DNA of 64,000 nucleotides from Gammaproteobacteria bacterium (lineage in GTDB: Bacteria; Pseudomonadota; Gammaproteobacteria; Pseudomonadales; Azotimanducaceae), in assembly GCA_003247835.1 (NCBI GenBank), contig QJYB01000068.1:37674-101673 (forward strand), read 5' to 3'. Below, in pieces: positions 8,377-16,777 of the stretch. Within the stretch, counting starts at the first letter, position 1; the number at the start of each line of letters is the position of its first letter. The notes below the pieces were generated by a model. It saw only the letters and a list, made by a program, of their open reading frames with translations, was not told the DNA's origin and ran no database searches. Made by a program: the position numbers and the translations under genes.

Positions 8377-9768
8377 TCACCAGGTGTCGCGCTGTCGCCA
8401 TGCACCCAGCTTCAGTGCAGCTGCAGTCAGAGCCCCATAAACGAACATGCCGAGCGCAAGACAGACGTAGACGGCATTCAGTCCGAGTGAGAAGACGCTT
8501 ACCGCCAGCATCGCACCACCGACACCGATGACGAACCGCAAGGCAGTGGCGATGACCGGCCAGAGCACGGTTCCGGCACCCTGAGAAGCGAAGTACAGCG
8601 ACAGCCCCAGGCCCTGAAAGGCGAACAGCGGTCCGACGATGTGCAGGTAGGACTCTCCCGTCGCCCAGGTTGCAGCATCTTCGGCGAAGAGCCCGAGCCA
8701 CAACCCCGGAAAGACCGCGAGCAGCACCCCGACCACCCCGGTGACCGCCGCCGCGGCAAGTCCGCCGAGCCAGCCGATCTGCTCCGCCCGCGCGAAATTA
8801 CCCGCACCCACGTTGGTCCCCACCATGGCGGTCATGGCGGCACCCAGGCCGAAGACCATGGGAATGAGCAGGAACTCGAGGCGGGCGACGATGCCGTAAC
8901 CGGCCAGTGCCGCCACACCGAACCCACTGATCAGACCGTTGATCATGCCGATCGTCAATACCACGAAGATGGGCGAAAGGGCCGCCAGAGCACCGACCCG
9001 GAAGATGTCCGCAAACAGCGCGCCCTGAAGCCGTAAGCCGGAAATCTCCAGCCGAACCGGTGAGTCGCTTCGCTGCAGTCGGAACAGCAGGACGCACGTA
9101 TTCAGCGATGCGACGACGAGCAGTGCAACCGCCGAGCCGGTCAGACCCATGGCCGGTACCCCGAACCAGCCGAGCATCAGCGTTCCCGACAGCGGTATCT
9201 GCACGCAGGCGCCGAGGATCATCAGCGTGGCCGGCAGCTTCATGTTACCTATCCCGCGCAGCACGCTGTTCAGCAGGGCCATGGTCCAGACGAGCACCGC
9301 ACCGCCGAACAGCACGTCGGCATAGTCGCCTGCGACGGCCGCGATGGTGTCGTTCGCGCCCAGCGCAGCGAACAGCCAGGCACCCGCGGTATGCCAGAAA
9401 ACAAGGAACAGCACGCCAGCGATCAGGGCGATCACCAGTGCGTGCCAGATGAGCGCAGCGGCTCGATCCTGCCTGCCCGCACCCAGCGAACGGGCGATGG
9501 CACTCGAGACCGCACCGCCGATGGCGCCGTTGGCCAGCATCTGCATGAGCATGAGCCCAGGGAACATGAGCGCGATGGCGGCCAGCGGTACGGTGCCCAG
9601 TCTGCCGACGAAGGCGACCTCGGCCATGCTGACCGCAGCCTGCACGAAAAAGGCCATGGCATTGGGTGTTGCCAGCCTGACCAGCAGCGGGAACGGCGGT
9701 GCGTGCAGAATCTGCTCGGAAAGGGTGGACACCGCCGGCCTCGGTGCGGTCGCTGCCTGGTCCGTCAT
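8377..9768 (-). CDS. MATE family multidrug/metabolite efflux transporter
   Basis: 463 residues from ATG 9768, with a GGGAGAGACACC site upstream. The protein has about 12 hydrophobic segments, with family stretches such as SMAEVAFVGRLGTVPLAAIAL near the start, GGAVSSAIARSLGAG and a repeat of the fold in the second half (GLGAAMTAMVGTNVGAGN). MATE proteins export cationic drugs and metabolites with Na+ or H+. The ATG overlaps the stop of the marR-type gene in an ATGA, so the regulator and pump are one transcript, regulator first. That layout suggests the MarR protein represses its own operon and responds to an exported compound. Confidence 0.93.
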   Translation of the reverse strand: MTDQAATAPRPAVSTLSEQILHAPPFPLLVRLATPNAMAFFVQAAVSMAEVAFVGRLGTVPLAAIALMFPGLMLMQMLANGAIGGAVSSAIARSLGAGRQDRAAALIWHALVIALIAGVLFLVFWHTAGAWLFAALGANDTIAAVAGDYADVLFGGAVLVWTMALLNSVLRGIGNMKLPATLMILGACVQIPLSGTLMLGWFGVPAMGLTGSAVALLVVASLNTCVLLFRLQRSDSPVRLEISGLRLQGALFADIFRVGALAALSPIFVVLTIGMINGLISGFGVAALAGYGIVARLEFLLIPMVFGLGAAMTAMVGTNVGAGNFARAEQIGWLGGLAAAAVTGVVGVLLAVFPGLWLGLFAEDAATWATGESYLHIVGPLFAFQGLGLSLYFASQGAGTVLWPVIATALRFVIGVGGAMLAVSVFSLGLNAVYVCLALGMFVYGALTAAALKLGAWRQRDTW

Positions 9769-10211
9769 GGTGTCTCTCCCGTAGCCAGCTCGCGCACGGC
9801 AACCAGCTTCGATTCCAGCGCCCGCCATTCATCCTCGCCCAGCAGATCGAGCATCTTCCGCTGAGCCTGTCGCCAGTACCGTCGCGCTTCCCGGAACCTG
9901 CTTCTTCCCGCTTCGGTGATGGACACCAGCGTTACCCTGGCGTCCGTTTCGGACCGTTCCCGGACCGCAAGCCCCGTCTTCTCCAGTGGCTTCAGGTTCC
10001 TGGTGAGCGTGGTTCGGTCCATGTACAGATGCTCAGCGAGCGTCGACAGTGCAACCGGACCCAGGCGCTCCAGCGTACCGAGGATGGCGAATTGAGAGCG
10101 GGCAAGCCCGGCCGGGCGCATCTCTTCGGCATAGACGCGACTGACGGCCCGCGCCGTTTTGTAGAGATTGAGGCCGACACAGTGGCCGGGATTCAACAGC
10201 TCGTCGCCCAA
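9765..10211 (-). CDS. MarR family transcriptional regulator
   Basis: A 148-residue winged-helix regulator. The DNA-binding region spans about 55-100 (LSTLAEHLYMDRTTLTRNLKPLEKTG, wing with RSETDARVTLVSIT), flanked by the dimerisation helices. The start is TTG at 10211, preceded by GGTGGAG; a GTG at 10227 begins another frame. The overlap by 4 bases with the downstream MATE gene indicates translational coupling. A near-palindromic CGTGTATATGCACG lies about 20 bases upstream and may be its operator. Confidence 0.9.
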   Translation of the reverse strand: MGDELLNPGHCVGLNLYKTARAVSRVYAEEMRPAGLARSQFAILGTLERLGPVALSTLAEHLYMDRTTLTRNLKPLEKTGLAVRERSETDARVTLVSITEAGRSRFREARRYWRQAQRKMLDLLGEDEWRALESKLVAVRELATGETP

Positions 10212-10230
10212 AAGAGTACTCCACCATTTA

Positions 10231-10244
10231 CGTGTATATGCACG
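10231..10244. promoter_or_regulatory. Candidate MarR operator upstream of the marR-MATE operon
   Basis: CGTGTATATGCACG is a palindrome except at one symmetric pair (12 of 14 positions match). It lies 20-33 bases upstream of the TTG start, where an autoregulatory MarR dimer would block transcription. The minus-strand sequence TATACA within it could be part of a -10 box. This is inference from position and symmetry only. Confidence 0.35.
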
Positions 10245-10294
10245 CTATTGGGAAAAGGCTCGAGCGTCAAGCTGCAAACGGGATGCGGTGGCGC

Positions 10295-11728
10295 CTATTC
10301 GAAACCGGCGGCCCGTGCCGCGGCAGCGAACCGTTGCCGCAGCGGCTCGGAGACCATGGCGAGGGAGCGTTCGACCCGACCGACACGAAAGCCGGGGTCC
10401 TTCTCCAGCACCACGCGCTTCAGCTGCTGCGCCTGCTCGAGATCACCTGCGGCGGCAAGGTAGCTCGCGAGAAAGACCAGCGGCGTGACGATATTGGGGT
10501 TGATGGCAACGGCACGGCGCTGGTTGTCCACCGCCTCGTCGCAGTCTCCCTTCAGGAAGTAGGCGAGCGCAATCCCCGCCATGACCGACCAGGTGGAGTC
10601 ACCCTGCGGGTTGATGGCCAGGGCCTCCTCGAACGCCGCGATAGCTTCCTCGTGCCGTCCGGAGAACGTGTACGCCTGCCCCAGCTCGCTGAACGCCTGG
10701 GCGTTGCTGGGGTTGAGCGTCACCGCGCGCCTGAGGTGAACGATGGCATCCTCCAGCCGGCCGCTCACCAGACGCGCGAACCCGCAGATCTCCTGTGCCG
10801 CGGAATCCGTGATGTCGAGCGCGACGCAGCGCTCGGCGGCGGCGACGAATGCGGCCATGTCTGCAGCGGGATCTGCCGACCACTGATCGAACACCCGCTG
10901 GTATAGGCCCGCGGCCTTGGCGTACCAGCCGAACACCAGGTTCGGGTCGAGCTCGATGGCTCTTTCCCAGGCTTTCGCCGCGATCGCCGAATGCTCACGG
11001 CTGCCCACGTAAATGTGCCACATGGCTCTGGAAGCCTCGTTCCAGGCAGGGAACGACCGTGCGCCGGCGTGCTCGCTGTCCTGGCGCAGAAGCTCGGGCG
11101 CCATCTGGCCGACGATCTGTCGCACGGTATCGTCCAGGAAGCCGAACAGGTCGGACGTGCTGCCGTCGAAACGGTCCGACCAGACCACCGCACCGTCCGG
11201 CACATGACTGAGTGATACCGCAACCCGGAACGAGTCTCCCGCCTGCTGGATCCTGCCGCTGACGCAGTAATGGGCATCCAGCGCAGCAGCCGCTTCAACG
11301 GCGCTCCCACCAGAAGCCAGCGCGCTGGTGATCGCCGTGTAGCCGATGACGGGAAACCACTTCCACTCACCGATCCGGGTGATGAGCTCCTCGGTGAGCG
11401 CGCGGGAAAAGTGCTCGAGGTCCTCCGGCCCTGACAGCTCGAATGGCAGCACCGCGATTGCCGGGCGGCCCCTTGAGCCCGCCAGCGACAGCGCGTCGGC
11501 GGTTTCCGACGCTGGGGAAGACCGGAGCCGGTCGTAGATGAACACCGCTTCGGTACGGTTCGAGACGTTCAGTGCGCTCATCAGCGCCTGTACATGGACC
11601 TTGACGGTGTTTACCGAAATTCCCAGCACCTCGCTGATGTCGCGGTTGCTCAGCCCCCGACCAATGAGGTTGAGAACCTCGATCTGCCTGGGGGTCAGAT
11701 CGTACTCGTCGGCGGGCGGGCTGGACAC
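10295..11728 (-). CDS. LuxR-type HTH regulator with TolB-like and TPR domains
   Basis: I take GTG 11728 as start (477 residues), because the open frame upstream covers the opposite-strand secreted-protein gene. Residues about 10-68 form a LuxR/FixJ helix-turn-helix (LTPRQIEVLNLIGRGLSNRD, ISVNTVKVHVQALM). From about 95 (IAVLPFELSGPEDLEHFSRA) comes the TolB-like/adenylate-cyclase-associated domain usually seen in CadC-type regulators, then four or more TPRs (AWERAIELDPNLVFGWYAKA, LRRAVTLNPSNAQAFSELG, FEEALAINPQGDS, QRRAVAINPN). There is no receiver domain and no transmembrane helix, so it is probably cytoplasmic and regulated by protein or ligand binding to the TPR/TolB part. No ribosome site is clear, so the start is uncertain. 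Confidence 0.8.
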   Translation of the reverse strand: MSSPPADEYDLTPRQIEVLNLIGRGLSNRDISEVLGISVNTVKVHVQALMSALNVSNRTEAVFIYDRLRSSPASETADALSLAGSRGRPAIAVLPFELSGPEDLEHFSRALTEELITRIGEWKWFPVIGYTAITSALASGGSAVEAAAALDAHYCVSGRIQQAGDSFRVAVSLSHVPDGAVVWSDRFDGSTSDLFGFLDDTVRQIVGQMAPELLRQDSEHAGARSFPAWNEASRAMWHIYVGSREHSAIAAKAWERAIELDPNLVFGWYAKAAGLYQRVFDQWSADPAADMAAFVAAAERCVALDITDSAAQEICGFARLVSGRLEDAIVHLRRAVTLNPSNAQAFSELGQAYTFSGRHEEAIAAFEEALAINPQGDSTWSVMAGIALAYFLKGDCDEAVDNQRRAVAINPNIVTPLVFLASYLAAAGDLEQAQQLKRVVLEKDPGFRVGRVERSLAMVSEPLRQRFAAAARAAGFE

Positions 11729-11815
11729 GAAGCGGGCTAGTACTTTCGGGTAATTACATCGTTTGCCGGCCGATTCTACCGTGCGAGCAGGTTTTCTGTC
11801 GTCCCGGGAGCGCCC

Positions 11816-12601
11816 ATGCAGATGGTTCAACGGTTTGATCGGCTTCGGGTCAGGCTCTTCAGATTCGCCGTCCCGGCGCTGCTGCTGGTCGGCATTTCGC
11901 CACTGGAGGCGGCGAGTATCCCCGGGGTCGGCGAGGTGCCCGAAATCCCCGCTTTTCTGCCGACCATGGAGACGGTCGCCGCCACCCAGCCGCTGCCGGT
12001 GGACGGCACCTGGCGCATACGCGAGATCGCCAAGACCGTCCGCATCGATCGCGGCCGGATCTACGCGGTGGACAGCTGGACCCACATGTTCGTGCTGCAG
12101 GTGCAGCCGGGCATGGTCGTCGTCAAGGACTTCCAGGCGACGGGACCGGGTGAGTACGCGGGATTCGATCTGCCGCTGCAGGGCACAGGGACCTACAAGC
12201 TGACAAAGGACCGAACGCTCTCCGTATTCGTGCAGGGGTTGCTGGGCCCTGTCAGGCTCACATTGATGCCGCTGCAACTGGACAACCCGCTGTGGCTGGA
12301 TCAGGCGCTGGCCGAGGCCGGCCTCGCGCCCGCATCGCCGGCTTACGGGCAACCGGTCCAGCAGCCGCCTGCCTATCAGCCACCCGCATACCAACCGCCG
12401 GCATATCAACCACCCGCCTACCAGCCACCGCCTCAGCAGGCACCACCGAACGCACCACCTGCTTACCCGCCACCAGGACAGCAGCCACCGGCGGCCCAAC
12501 CCGTGCAGATGCCCATCACGCCGCCTGCCGATGACGGCGGCCCGGCTGTCTGCGAGCCGGTCTACCGACCGGAAACGGATGATTTCGGCTGCCCTCGGTA
12601 G
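11816..12601 (+). CDS. Exported proline-rich protein of unknown function
   Basis: 261 residues starting at ATG 11816 (a second ATG at 11822 is possible). A signal peptide (basic RLRVRLFRF, then AVPALLLVGISP, cleavage near LEAAS) leads to a beta-rich domain of about 120 residues (GTWRIREIAKTVRIDRGR, HMFVLQVQPGMVVVKDFQ). Residues about 180-240 are a low-complexity tail with four consecutive PPAYQ units and more proline/glutamine, ending in a short segment with two cysteines. The proline tail could cross peptidoglycan or present the folded domain. I do not recognise the family. It starts 87 bases from the divergent LuxR-TolB-TPR gene and is followed after 19 bases by the cysteine-rich gene. Confidence 0.8.
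   Translation: MQMVQRFDRLRVRLFRFAVPALLLVGISPLEAASIPGVGEVPEIPAFLPTMETVAATQPLPVDGTWRIREIAKTVRIDRGRIYAVDSWTHMFVLQVQPGMVVVKDFQATGPGEYAGFDLPLQGTGTYKLTKDRTLSVFVQGLLGPVRLTLMPLQLDNPLWLDQALAEAGLAPASPAYGQPVQQPPAYQPPAYQPPAYQPPAYQPPPQQAPPNAPPAYPPPGQQPPAAQPVQMPITPPADDGGPAVCEPVYRPETDDFGCPR
12365..12424 (+). repeat. Four tandem 15-base units encoding PPAYQ
   Basis: Four in-frame 15-base copies with synonymous differences (codons for Tyr TAT/TAC, Gln CAG/CAA vary), so the peptide repeat is preserved while the DNA has drifted. This indicates selection on the protein repeat rather than recent DNA duplication. Confidence 0.9.
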
Positions 12602-12620
12602 CCCCACTCTGGAGAGAACC

Positions 12621-13727
12621 ATGCGCCTGACCTGTCTGCTGATCGCTCTTTCCCTGGCCGTCTGGGCTCTGCTCTCCGAGCAGGCGCTGGCGGATGCAAC
12701 GCCGGGCTGCGGCGCCAAGAACGAAGTGCCCTGCGAGTATGCGGAAACCCGTCGTGTGGGCCGCGCCAAGAATCTCGGCTGCAAGGGTGCAGACATCTAC
12801 TGGTCGCCACTCAAGGGCGGTTGCTGGGAGTGCCCGTCGGGATACGAGCGCAACGGGCTCATGCCACTCACGGGCGATAAGGCCTGCAGGAAGGGCACGA
12901 AGCGGGCGCGCGCGCACGAGGTCAACTCCTGGTGGGGATGCCAGGATGGCGAATTTCATCGTCTCATCCCCGGCTACGGGCACGCCTGCTACACCTGCGG
13001 GACGGCGTACAAGCGCACGCTGGCGGGACTCGAGTCGCCCAGGGCCTGCAAGGTCAGGGACGAGTATGTGTGTGATGGCAATCAGACACCACGTACGCAC
13101 TACCGGAACGGCGAGCTGGTGACCCGCTGTGGCAATCCCTTCGATGCCAGGGCGAAGGCAAAACAGGCGCGCAAGGACAATGCCCATCTGATCAACGCCG
13201 CCACATCACTGGCCTGGGAGCTGGGCGGCACCACGGACACCGGACGGCAGTTCCGGGACGCGGTCGATCGCAAGGACTGGAACCGGGCGAATCGGATCGT
13301 CACCGGCACCCGTGCCTACCAGGAGAAGATCGAGCCACTCGGCCTCACCGCCACGGTCGGGGTCTACGGCGATGCATCGGTTGGTGCAGGCGCAAATGCG
13401 GAGGCTGGCATTGCGCTCGGTCTGCCGGCATTCATGCCTTACACCACCGTTGCCGTCCAGGGTATGAATCGTGTTGACCCGGGTTTCCGGATTAGCGTTT
13501 CTGCCGATGCCGGGGTTGCGGTCGGGCTGTGGTTCATCAAGCCCTCCGAGATGATCGGTCCCTCATTCGGGCTGGCTTACGGCGTCAGCGCCCTGGTGGC
13601 ACCCTCCGTGACGGTGTGGTGGTCCGATGACGGCAAGGACGACTTCATCGGCCTGCAGGTTGCGTTGGGGGTCGGCGCGGGAATCGAGTGGGCGGAGATG
13701 AACTGGGCCGTGACACAGGGCTACTGA
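12621..13727 (+). CDS. Exported cysteine-rich protein of unknown function
   Basis: 368 residues from ATG 12621, with GGAGAGAACC as ribosome site. A signal peptide (MRLTCLLIALSLAVWALL, cleavage near ALADA) leads to a cysteine-rich region to about residue 175 with pairs such as GGCWECPSG and ACYTCGTAY, suggesting several disulphides. A helical linker rich in Ala/Lys follows, then a glycine-rich, beta-alternating C-terminal half (VGVYGDASVGAGANAEAG, SVSADAGVAVGLWF) that looks like lipid-associated or barrel-forming sheet. It is 19 bases from the proline-rich exported protein gene and the two probably act together outside the inner membrane. I do not recognise either family. Confidence 0.8.
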   Translation: MRLTCLLIALSLAVWALLSEQALADATPGCGAKNEVPCEYAETRRVGRAKNLGCKGADIYWSPLKGGCWECPSGYERNGLMPLTGDKACRKGTKRARAHEVNSWWGCQDGEFHRLIPGYGHACYTCGTAYKRTLAGLESPRACKVRDEYVCDGNQTPRTHYRNGELVTRCGNPFDARAKAKQARKDNAHLINAATSLAWELGGTTDTGRQFRDAVDRKDWNRANRIVTGTRAYQEKIEPLGLTATVGVYGDASVGAGANAEAGIALGLPAFMPYTTVAVQGMNRVDPGFRISVSADAGVAVGLWFIKPSEMIGPSFGLAYGVSALVAPSVTVWWSDDGKDDFIGLQVALGVGAGIEWAEMNWAVTQGY

Positions 13728-13834
13728 AACGCCTAGTCATCTGCGGGATGCGCGCGCCGATTGATTCCCGGCCCTGCGGCCATCTATCCGACTGAAGTCA
13801 GAATCGGACAAGCCATCCTGCTTTGATCCGTAGT

Positions 13835-14314
13835 ATGAGGAAACCTGTGTTGCAACGTCTTGCCGTCCTGCCCCTGCTGTCCATTGTCCTGTTGGGCCCT
13901 GCCGCCACCGCGGCGACGCTCGGTCCGGGAGATGCGTTCCCTGCTTTCGAATCCACCGACCAGCACGGCGTGGCCTATACGTTCGAGCCGGGTACACAGG
14001 TGGTGCTGATCGCTTTCGAGATGTCTGCCGCCAAGGCGGCCAACCGGTATCTGGCCGCACAGCCGGCGACGTACCTGGATGACCACCAGGCCGTCTATAT
14101 CGCCAACATCTATGGCATGCCGGCCATCGGTCGGCACTTCGCCCTGCCAAAGATGCGCAAGTACCCGCAGCGCATCGTTCTGGCAGACGGTGAAGACCTG
14201 CTGTCCCCATTCCCGCGACAGGAGAAGCGCGTCACCGTGCTCGGGCTGGACGACGCCGGGATGATACGGACCGTCGGTTACTGGAATCCCGAGGAGGCGC
14301 TGGTCTTCCCGTAG
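13835..14314 (+). CDS. Exported thioredoxin-fold-like protein without a CxxC
   Basis: 159 residues from ATG 13835 (a TTG 12 bases upstream is an alternative). A signal peptide (VLQRLAVLPLLSIVLLGPAA, cleavage near ATAA) precedes a domain with peroxiredoxin/TlpA-like order: LGPGDAFPAFESTDQHG, strand VVLIAFEM, strand VYIANIYGMP, and RVTVLGLDDAGMI. The position expected for the redox CxxC (after IAFEM) reads SAAKAAN, so a thiol redox role is unlikely. Possible role: periplasmic binding or scaffold. It is convergent with the FAD oxidase gene, 7 bases between stops. Confidence 0.7.
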   Translation: MRKPVLQRLAVLPLLSIVLLGPAATAATLGPGDAFPAFESTDQHGVAYTFEPGTQVVLIAFEMSAAKAANRYLAAQPATYLDDHQAVYIANIYGMPAIGRHFALPKMRKYPQRIVLADGEDLLSPFPRQEKRVTVLGLDDAGMIRTVGYWNPEEALVFP

Positions 14315-14321
14315 CCCCTGC

Positions 14322-15929
14322 TCACGGATCGATGAGCACCCCGGGGTTGAGTATGCCGCCGGGGTCCAGCGTCTGCTTGACCGCGCGCAGCGACGCCTGG
14401 AAAAGCTCGGGAACCTGACGGTCGTACCCCGGACGGTGCATGCGCCCAACGGCATGATGATGGGTGCAGGTACCCCCGGCATCCACCACCGCCTGAGTCG
14501 CCGCATCCTTGATGTGCTGCCAGGCATCGGGTTCGCCACCGGGCGGCGCGATACCGGAGAAGCTGTAGTACGGCGCCGGACCGTCGGGATAGACATGGGT
14601 GAACCGGCATGACAGCCGCGCGCCCTCGCCCAGCACCTCGGTGAGCGCCCGGCCGACCCGGTCACGCACGAACGCATCGAACTCGGGCCAGCGGTCCCAG
14701 GTGATGGCCGTCTCGAAGGTATCCGAGAGCAGCCCGAGGCCGTTGCCGACCCCGGCGTTGACACCGATGAACGACTGCCGCCAGGCGCCTACCGCTCCTT
14801 CACGCCCGGTGGCCTTACCGGACCCGTCGTCGATGCGGATCGCATCGTCGTCCACCTGACCGCCGAACTCCCGCGCAATCCCGACGGCGGCCTGGACATT
14901 GGGACCCTGCGGCACGTCGGCGGATTCGAAGCCGACGATGAGCAGGGTCTGCTGCCCGTCGAGAGCGGCGCTGGCCTGGGCCTCCACCGGATCCAGCAGC
15001 CGCAGATTGGCCGGCCACAGCTTGGCCTGGACGATATGCCGGGTGGCCTCGCTGCCCGCCGTCCAGGACGGGAACACCACACCGGCCGTGGCGCGATACA
15101 CTGGTCGTTTCTGCAGCCGCAACCAGACGCTGGTGATCACGCCGAGGATACCCTCCGAGCCGATCACCAGCCGGTCGGGACTGGGGCCCGCACCGCTGCC
15201 CGGCAGTCGCCGCGACGTCCACCAGCCGCGCGGCGTCAGCATACGGATCGATTCCACGAAGTCGTCGATGTGCGTGTGGTTGGTCGCATAGTGGCCTCCG
15301 GAACGGGTGGCTACCCAACCACCGACCGTCGACCAGGGAAAGCTCTGCGGAAAGTGTCTGAGGGTCAGGCCCTGAGGTCTCAGGTGGTCTTCCAGATCCG
15401 GGCCGAACACCCCTGCCTCGATACGCGCCGCCCGGGAGACGTCGTCCACTTCCAGCACCCGGTGAAATCCCGCCATGTCGATGGTCACTGCACCATTGCT
15501 GTCGGCAGGCACGTTCACACCCCAGACCACGCTGGTCGCGCCACCATAGGGAATCGCGGCATATCCCTGGCGGTCGCACCACGCCAGCACGGCTTCCAGC
15601 TCAGCCTCGTCACGGGGCCGGGCCACGGCGTCCGGCGGGTTGTCGAACTGACCGCGCAGCGCCTTCAGCAGCTCCAGCGAGTGTCCGCCGTAGGTATGCA
15701 GTGCGCGTTCCCGGTGCGACGTGCTGACGAAACCCGCCAGTGGCTCGGGTATTGAAACGCGAGTCGCGGTAAGCGCCACCTCCTCCAGCTTCGGCACCGG
15801 CGGCGGCACCACCTCACGGCCCAGTCGCTCGGAGACGACCCTGGCCATCCGCTCGCGTTCCGCCTGGGTGGGCTCGTCGCTGACGTTGCCCCACGTCCAG
15901 AAGCTGCGTGGCTGATTCCACACCGGCAT
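14322..15929 (-). CDS. FAD-binding oxidase, alkyl-dihydroxyacetonephosphate synthase-like
   Basis: A 535-residue VAO-type flavoprotein. The FAD-binding domain has AIPYGGATSVVWG, WSTVGGWVATRSGGHYATNH and SPDRLVIGSEGILGVIT. The C-terminus contains TCTHHHAVGRMH and the closing LDPGGILNPG. The triple His segment matches the catalytic region of alkyldihydroxyacetonephosphate synthase (AGPS) and its bacterial relatives. Bacterial members are often annotated as D-lactate or glycolate-type oxidases, so an ether-lipid role is possible but not shown. The ATG at 15929 is followed by the family-like N-terminal W-rich stretch (FWTWGN). It is divergent from the nitroreductase, with about 150 bases between. 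Confidence 0.85.
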   Translation of the reverse strand: MPVWNQPRSFWTWGNVSDEPTQAERERMARVVSERLGREVVPPPVPKLEEVALTATRVSIPEPLAGFVSTSHRERALHTYGGHSLELLKALRGQFDNPPDAVARPRDEAELEAVLAWCDRQGYAAIPYGGATSVVWGVNVPADSNGAVTIDMAGFHRVLEVDDVSRAARIEAGVFGPDLEDHLRPQGLTLRHFPQSFPWSTVGGWVATRSGGHYATNHTHIDDFVESIRMLTPRGWWTSRRLPGSGAGPSPDRLVIGSEGILGVITSVWLRLQKRPVYRATAGVVFPSWTAGSEATRHIVQAKLWPANLRLLDPVEAQASAALDGQQTLLIVGFESADVPQGPNVQAAVGIAREFGGQVDDDAIRIDDGSGKATGREGAVGAWRQSFIGVNAGVGNGLGLLSDTFETAITWDRWPEFDAFVRDRVGRALTEVLGEGARLSCRFTHVYPDGPAPYYSFSGIAPPGGEPDAWQHIKDAATQAVVDAGGTCTHHHAVGRMHRPGYDRQVPELFQASLRAVKQTLDPGGILNPGVLIDP

Positions 15930-16039
15930 GTCCTGTCTCCCTCGTCCCCGTCACAAGGGGCCTAGTCTAGCGCCACCGTCCGAGCCGGCTCCATTCTACG
16001 ACCCGCCTGGCCATCGCTGCGAAGGTCGGTCGAAATGCC

Positions 16040-16071
16040 TAGAATGCGGAGCTTTCGATATCGAACGGAGG
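16040..16071 (+). promoter_or_regulatory. Promoter, 12-base palindrome and ribosome site of the nitroreductase operon
   Basis: A -10-like TAGAAT is at 16040-16045, a perfect palindrome TTCGATATCGAA at 16054-16065, and GGAGG at 16067-16071, 7 bases before the TTG start. The palindrome sits just after the expected transcription start, a position where a TetR- or MarR-type repressor would act. No convincing -35 is visible. The repressor is unknown. Confidence 0.45.
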
Positions 16072-16078
16072 ACCCGAG

Positions 16079-16777
16079 TTGGACTACGAAGAAGTTGTCA
16101 GAGGACGAAGAAGCATCCGCGGATTCAAGCCGGAGTCCGTCCCCCGGACACTGATCCGCGAGGTCATCGAGCTGGCCATGCGCGCACCGTCCTCGCTGAA
16201 TACCCAGCCCTGGAACTTCTACGTCGTCACCGGCGCGCCCCTCGATCGCATCCGCCGGGGCAATACCGAGCGCAACCTGGCCGGTGTACCTGACTCCAGA
16301 GAGTTCCGTGGCCACGGCGCCTACAAAGGCGTGCACCGGGATCGGCAGAAGGAAATCGCCGGTCAGCTGTTCGAAGCCATGGGGATACCGTGGGACGACA
16401 AGGCCAAGCGTCAGGACTGGGTACTGCGCGGCTTCCGGCAGTTCGATGCGCCGGTGTCCATCGTCGTGACCTACGACAGGTCGATCCACGGCGGTGACAT
16501 TGCACCGTTCGACTGCGGCGCGGTGACCAATGCACTGGTCAACGCGGCGTGGTCGCGGGGACTCGGCTGCGTCGTCAACAGTCAGGGCATCATGCAGTCA
16601 CCGGTGGTGCGTGAGCATGCCGGAATTCCGGATGACCAGGTAATCATGATCTGTATCGCCATGGGTTTTCCCGACGACGGGTTTCCAGCCAACGCCGTGG
16701 TTTCACGACGCAAGTCCGTGGACGAGGCAGTTACCTTCGTCGGTTTCGACGAGGAAACCGACAGGGAGCGCGCATGA
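16079..16777 (+). CDS. Nitroreductase family FMN enzyme
   Basis: 232 residues starting at TTG 16079. GRRSIRGFKP binds the FMN phosphate and RAPSSLNTQPWNFYVV is the core family signature; the protein ends with a helix typical of the dimer. The family includes nitroreductases, quinone reductases and dehalogenases or ene-type enzymes, using NAD(P)H. The large insertion near residues 60-120 (TERNLAGVPDSREFRGHGAY) is longer than in NfsB-type enzymes, as in some nitrobenzoate-reductase relatives. It overlaps the thioesterase gene by 4 bases, which implies coupling and a shared pathway. Confidence 0.9.
   Translation: MDYEEVVRGRRSIRGFKPESVPRTLIREVIELAMRAPSSLNTQPWNFYVVTGAPLDRIRRGNTERNLAGVPDSREFRGHGAYKGVHRDRQKEIAGQLFEAMGIPWDDKAKRQDWVLRGFRQFDAPVSIVVTYDRSIHGGDIAPFDCGAVTNALVNAAWSRGLGCVVNSQGIMQSPVVREHAGIPDDQVIMICIAMGFPDDGFPANAVVSRRKSVDEAVTFVGFDEETDRERA

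Noticed and set aside
11729..12796. Upstream extension of the LuxR-TolB-TPR gene to a long 833-residue protein
   Set aside because: The extra 356 residues are Arg-rich low complexity and lie opposite the proline-rich exported protein gene, which has a signal peptide and ribosome site.
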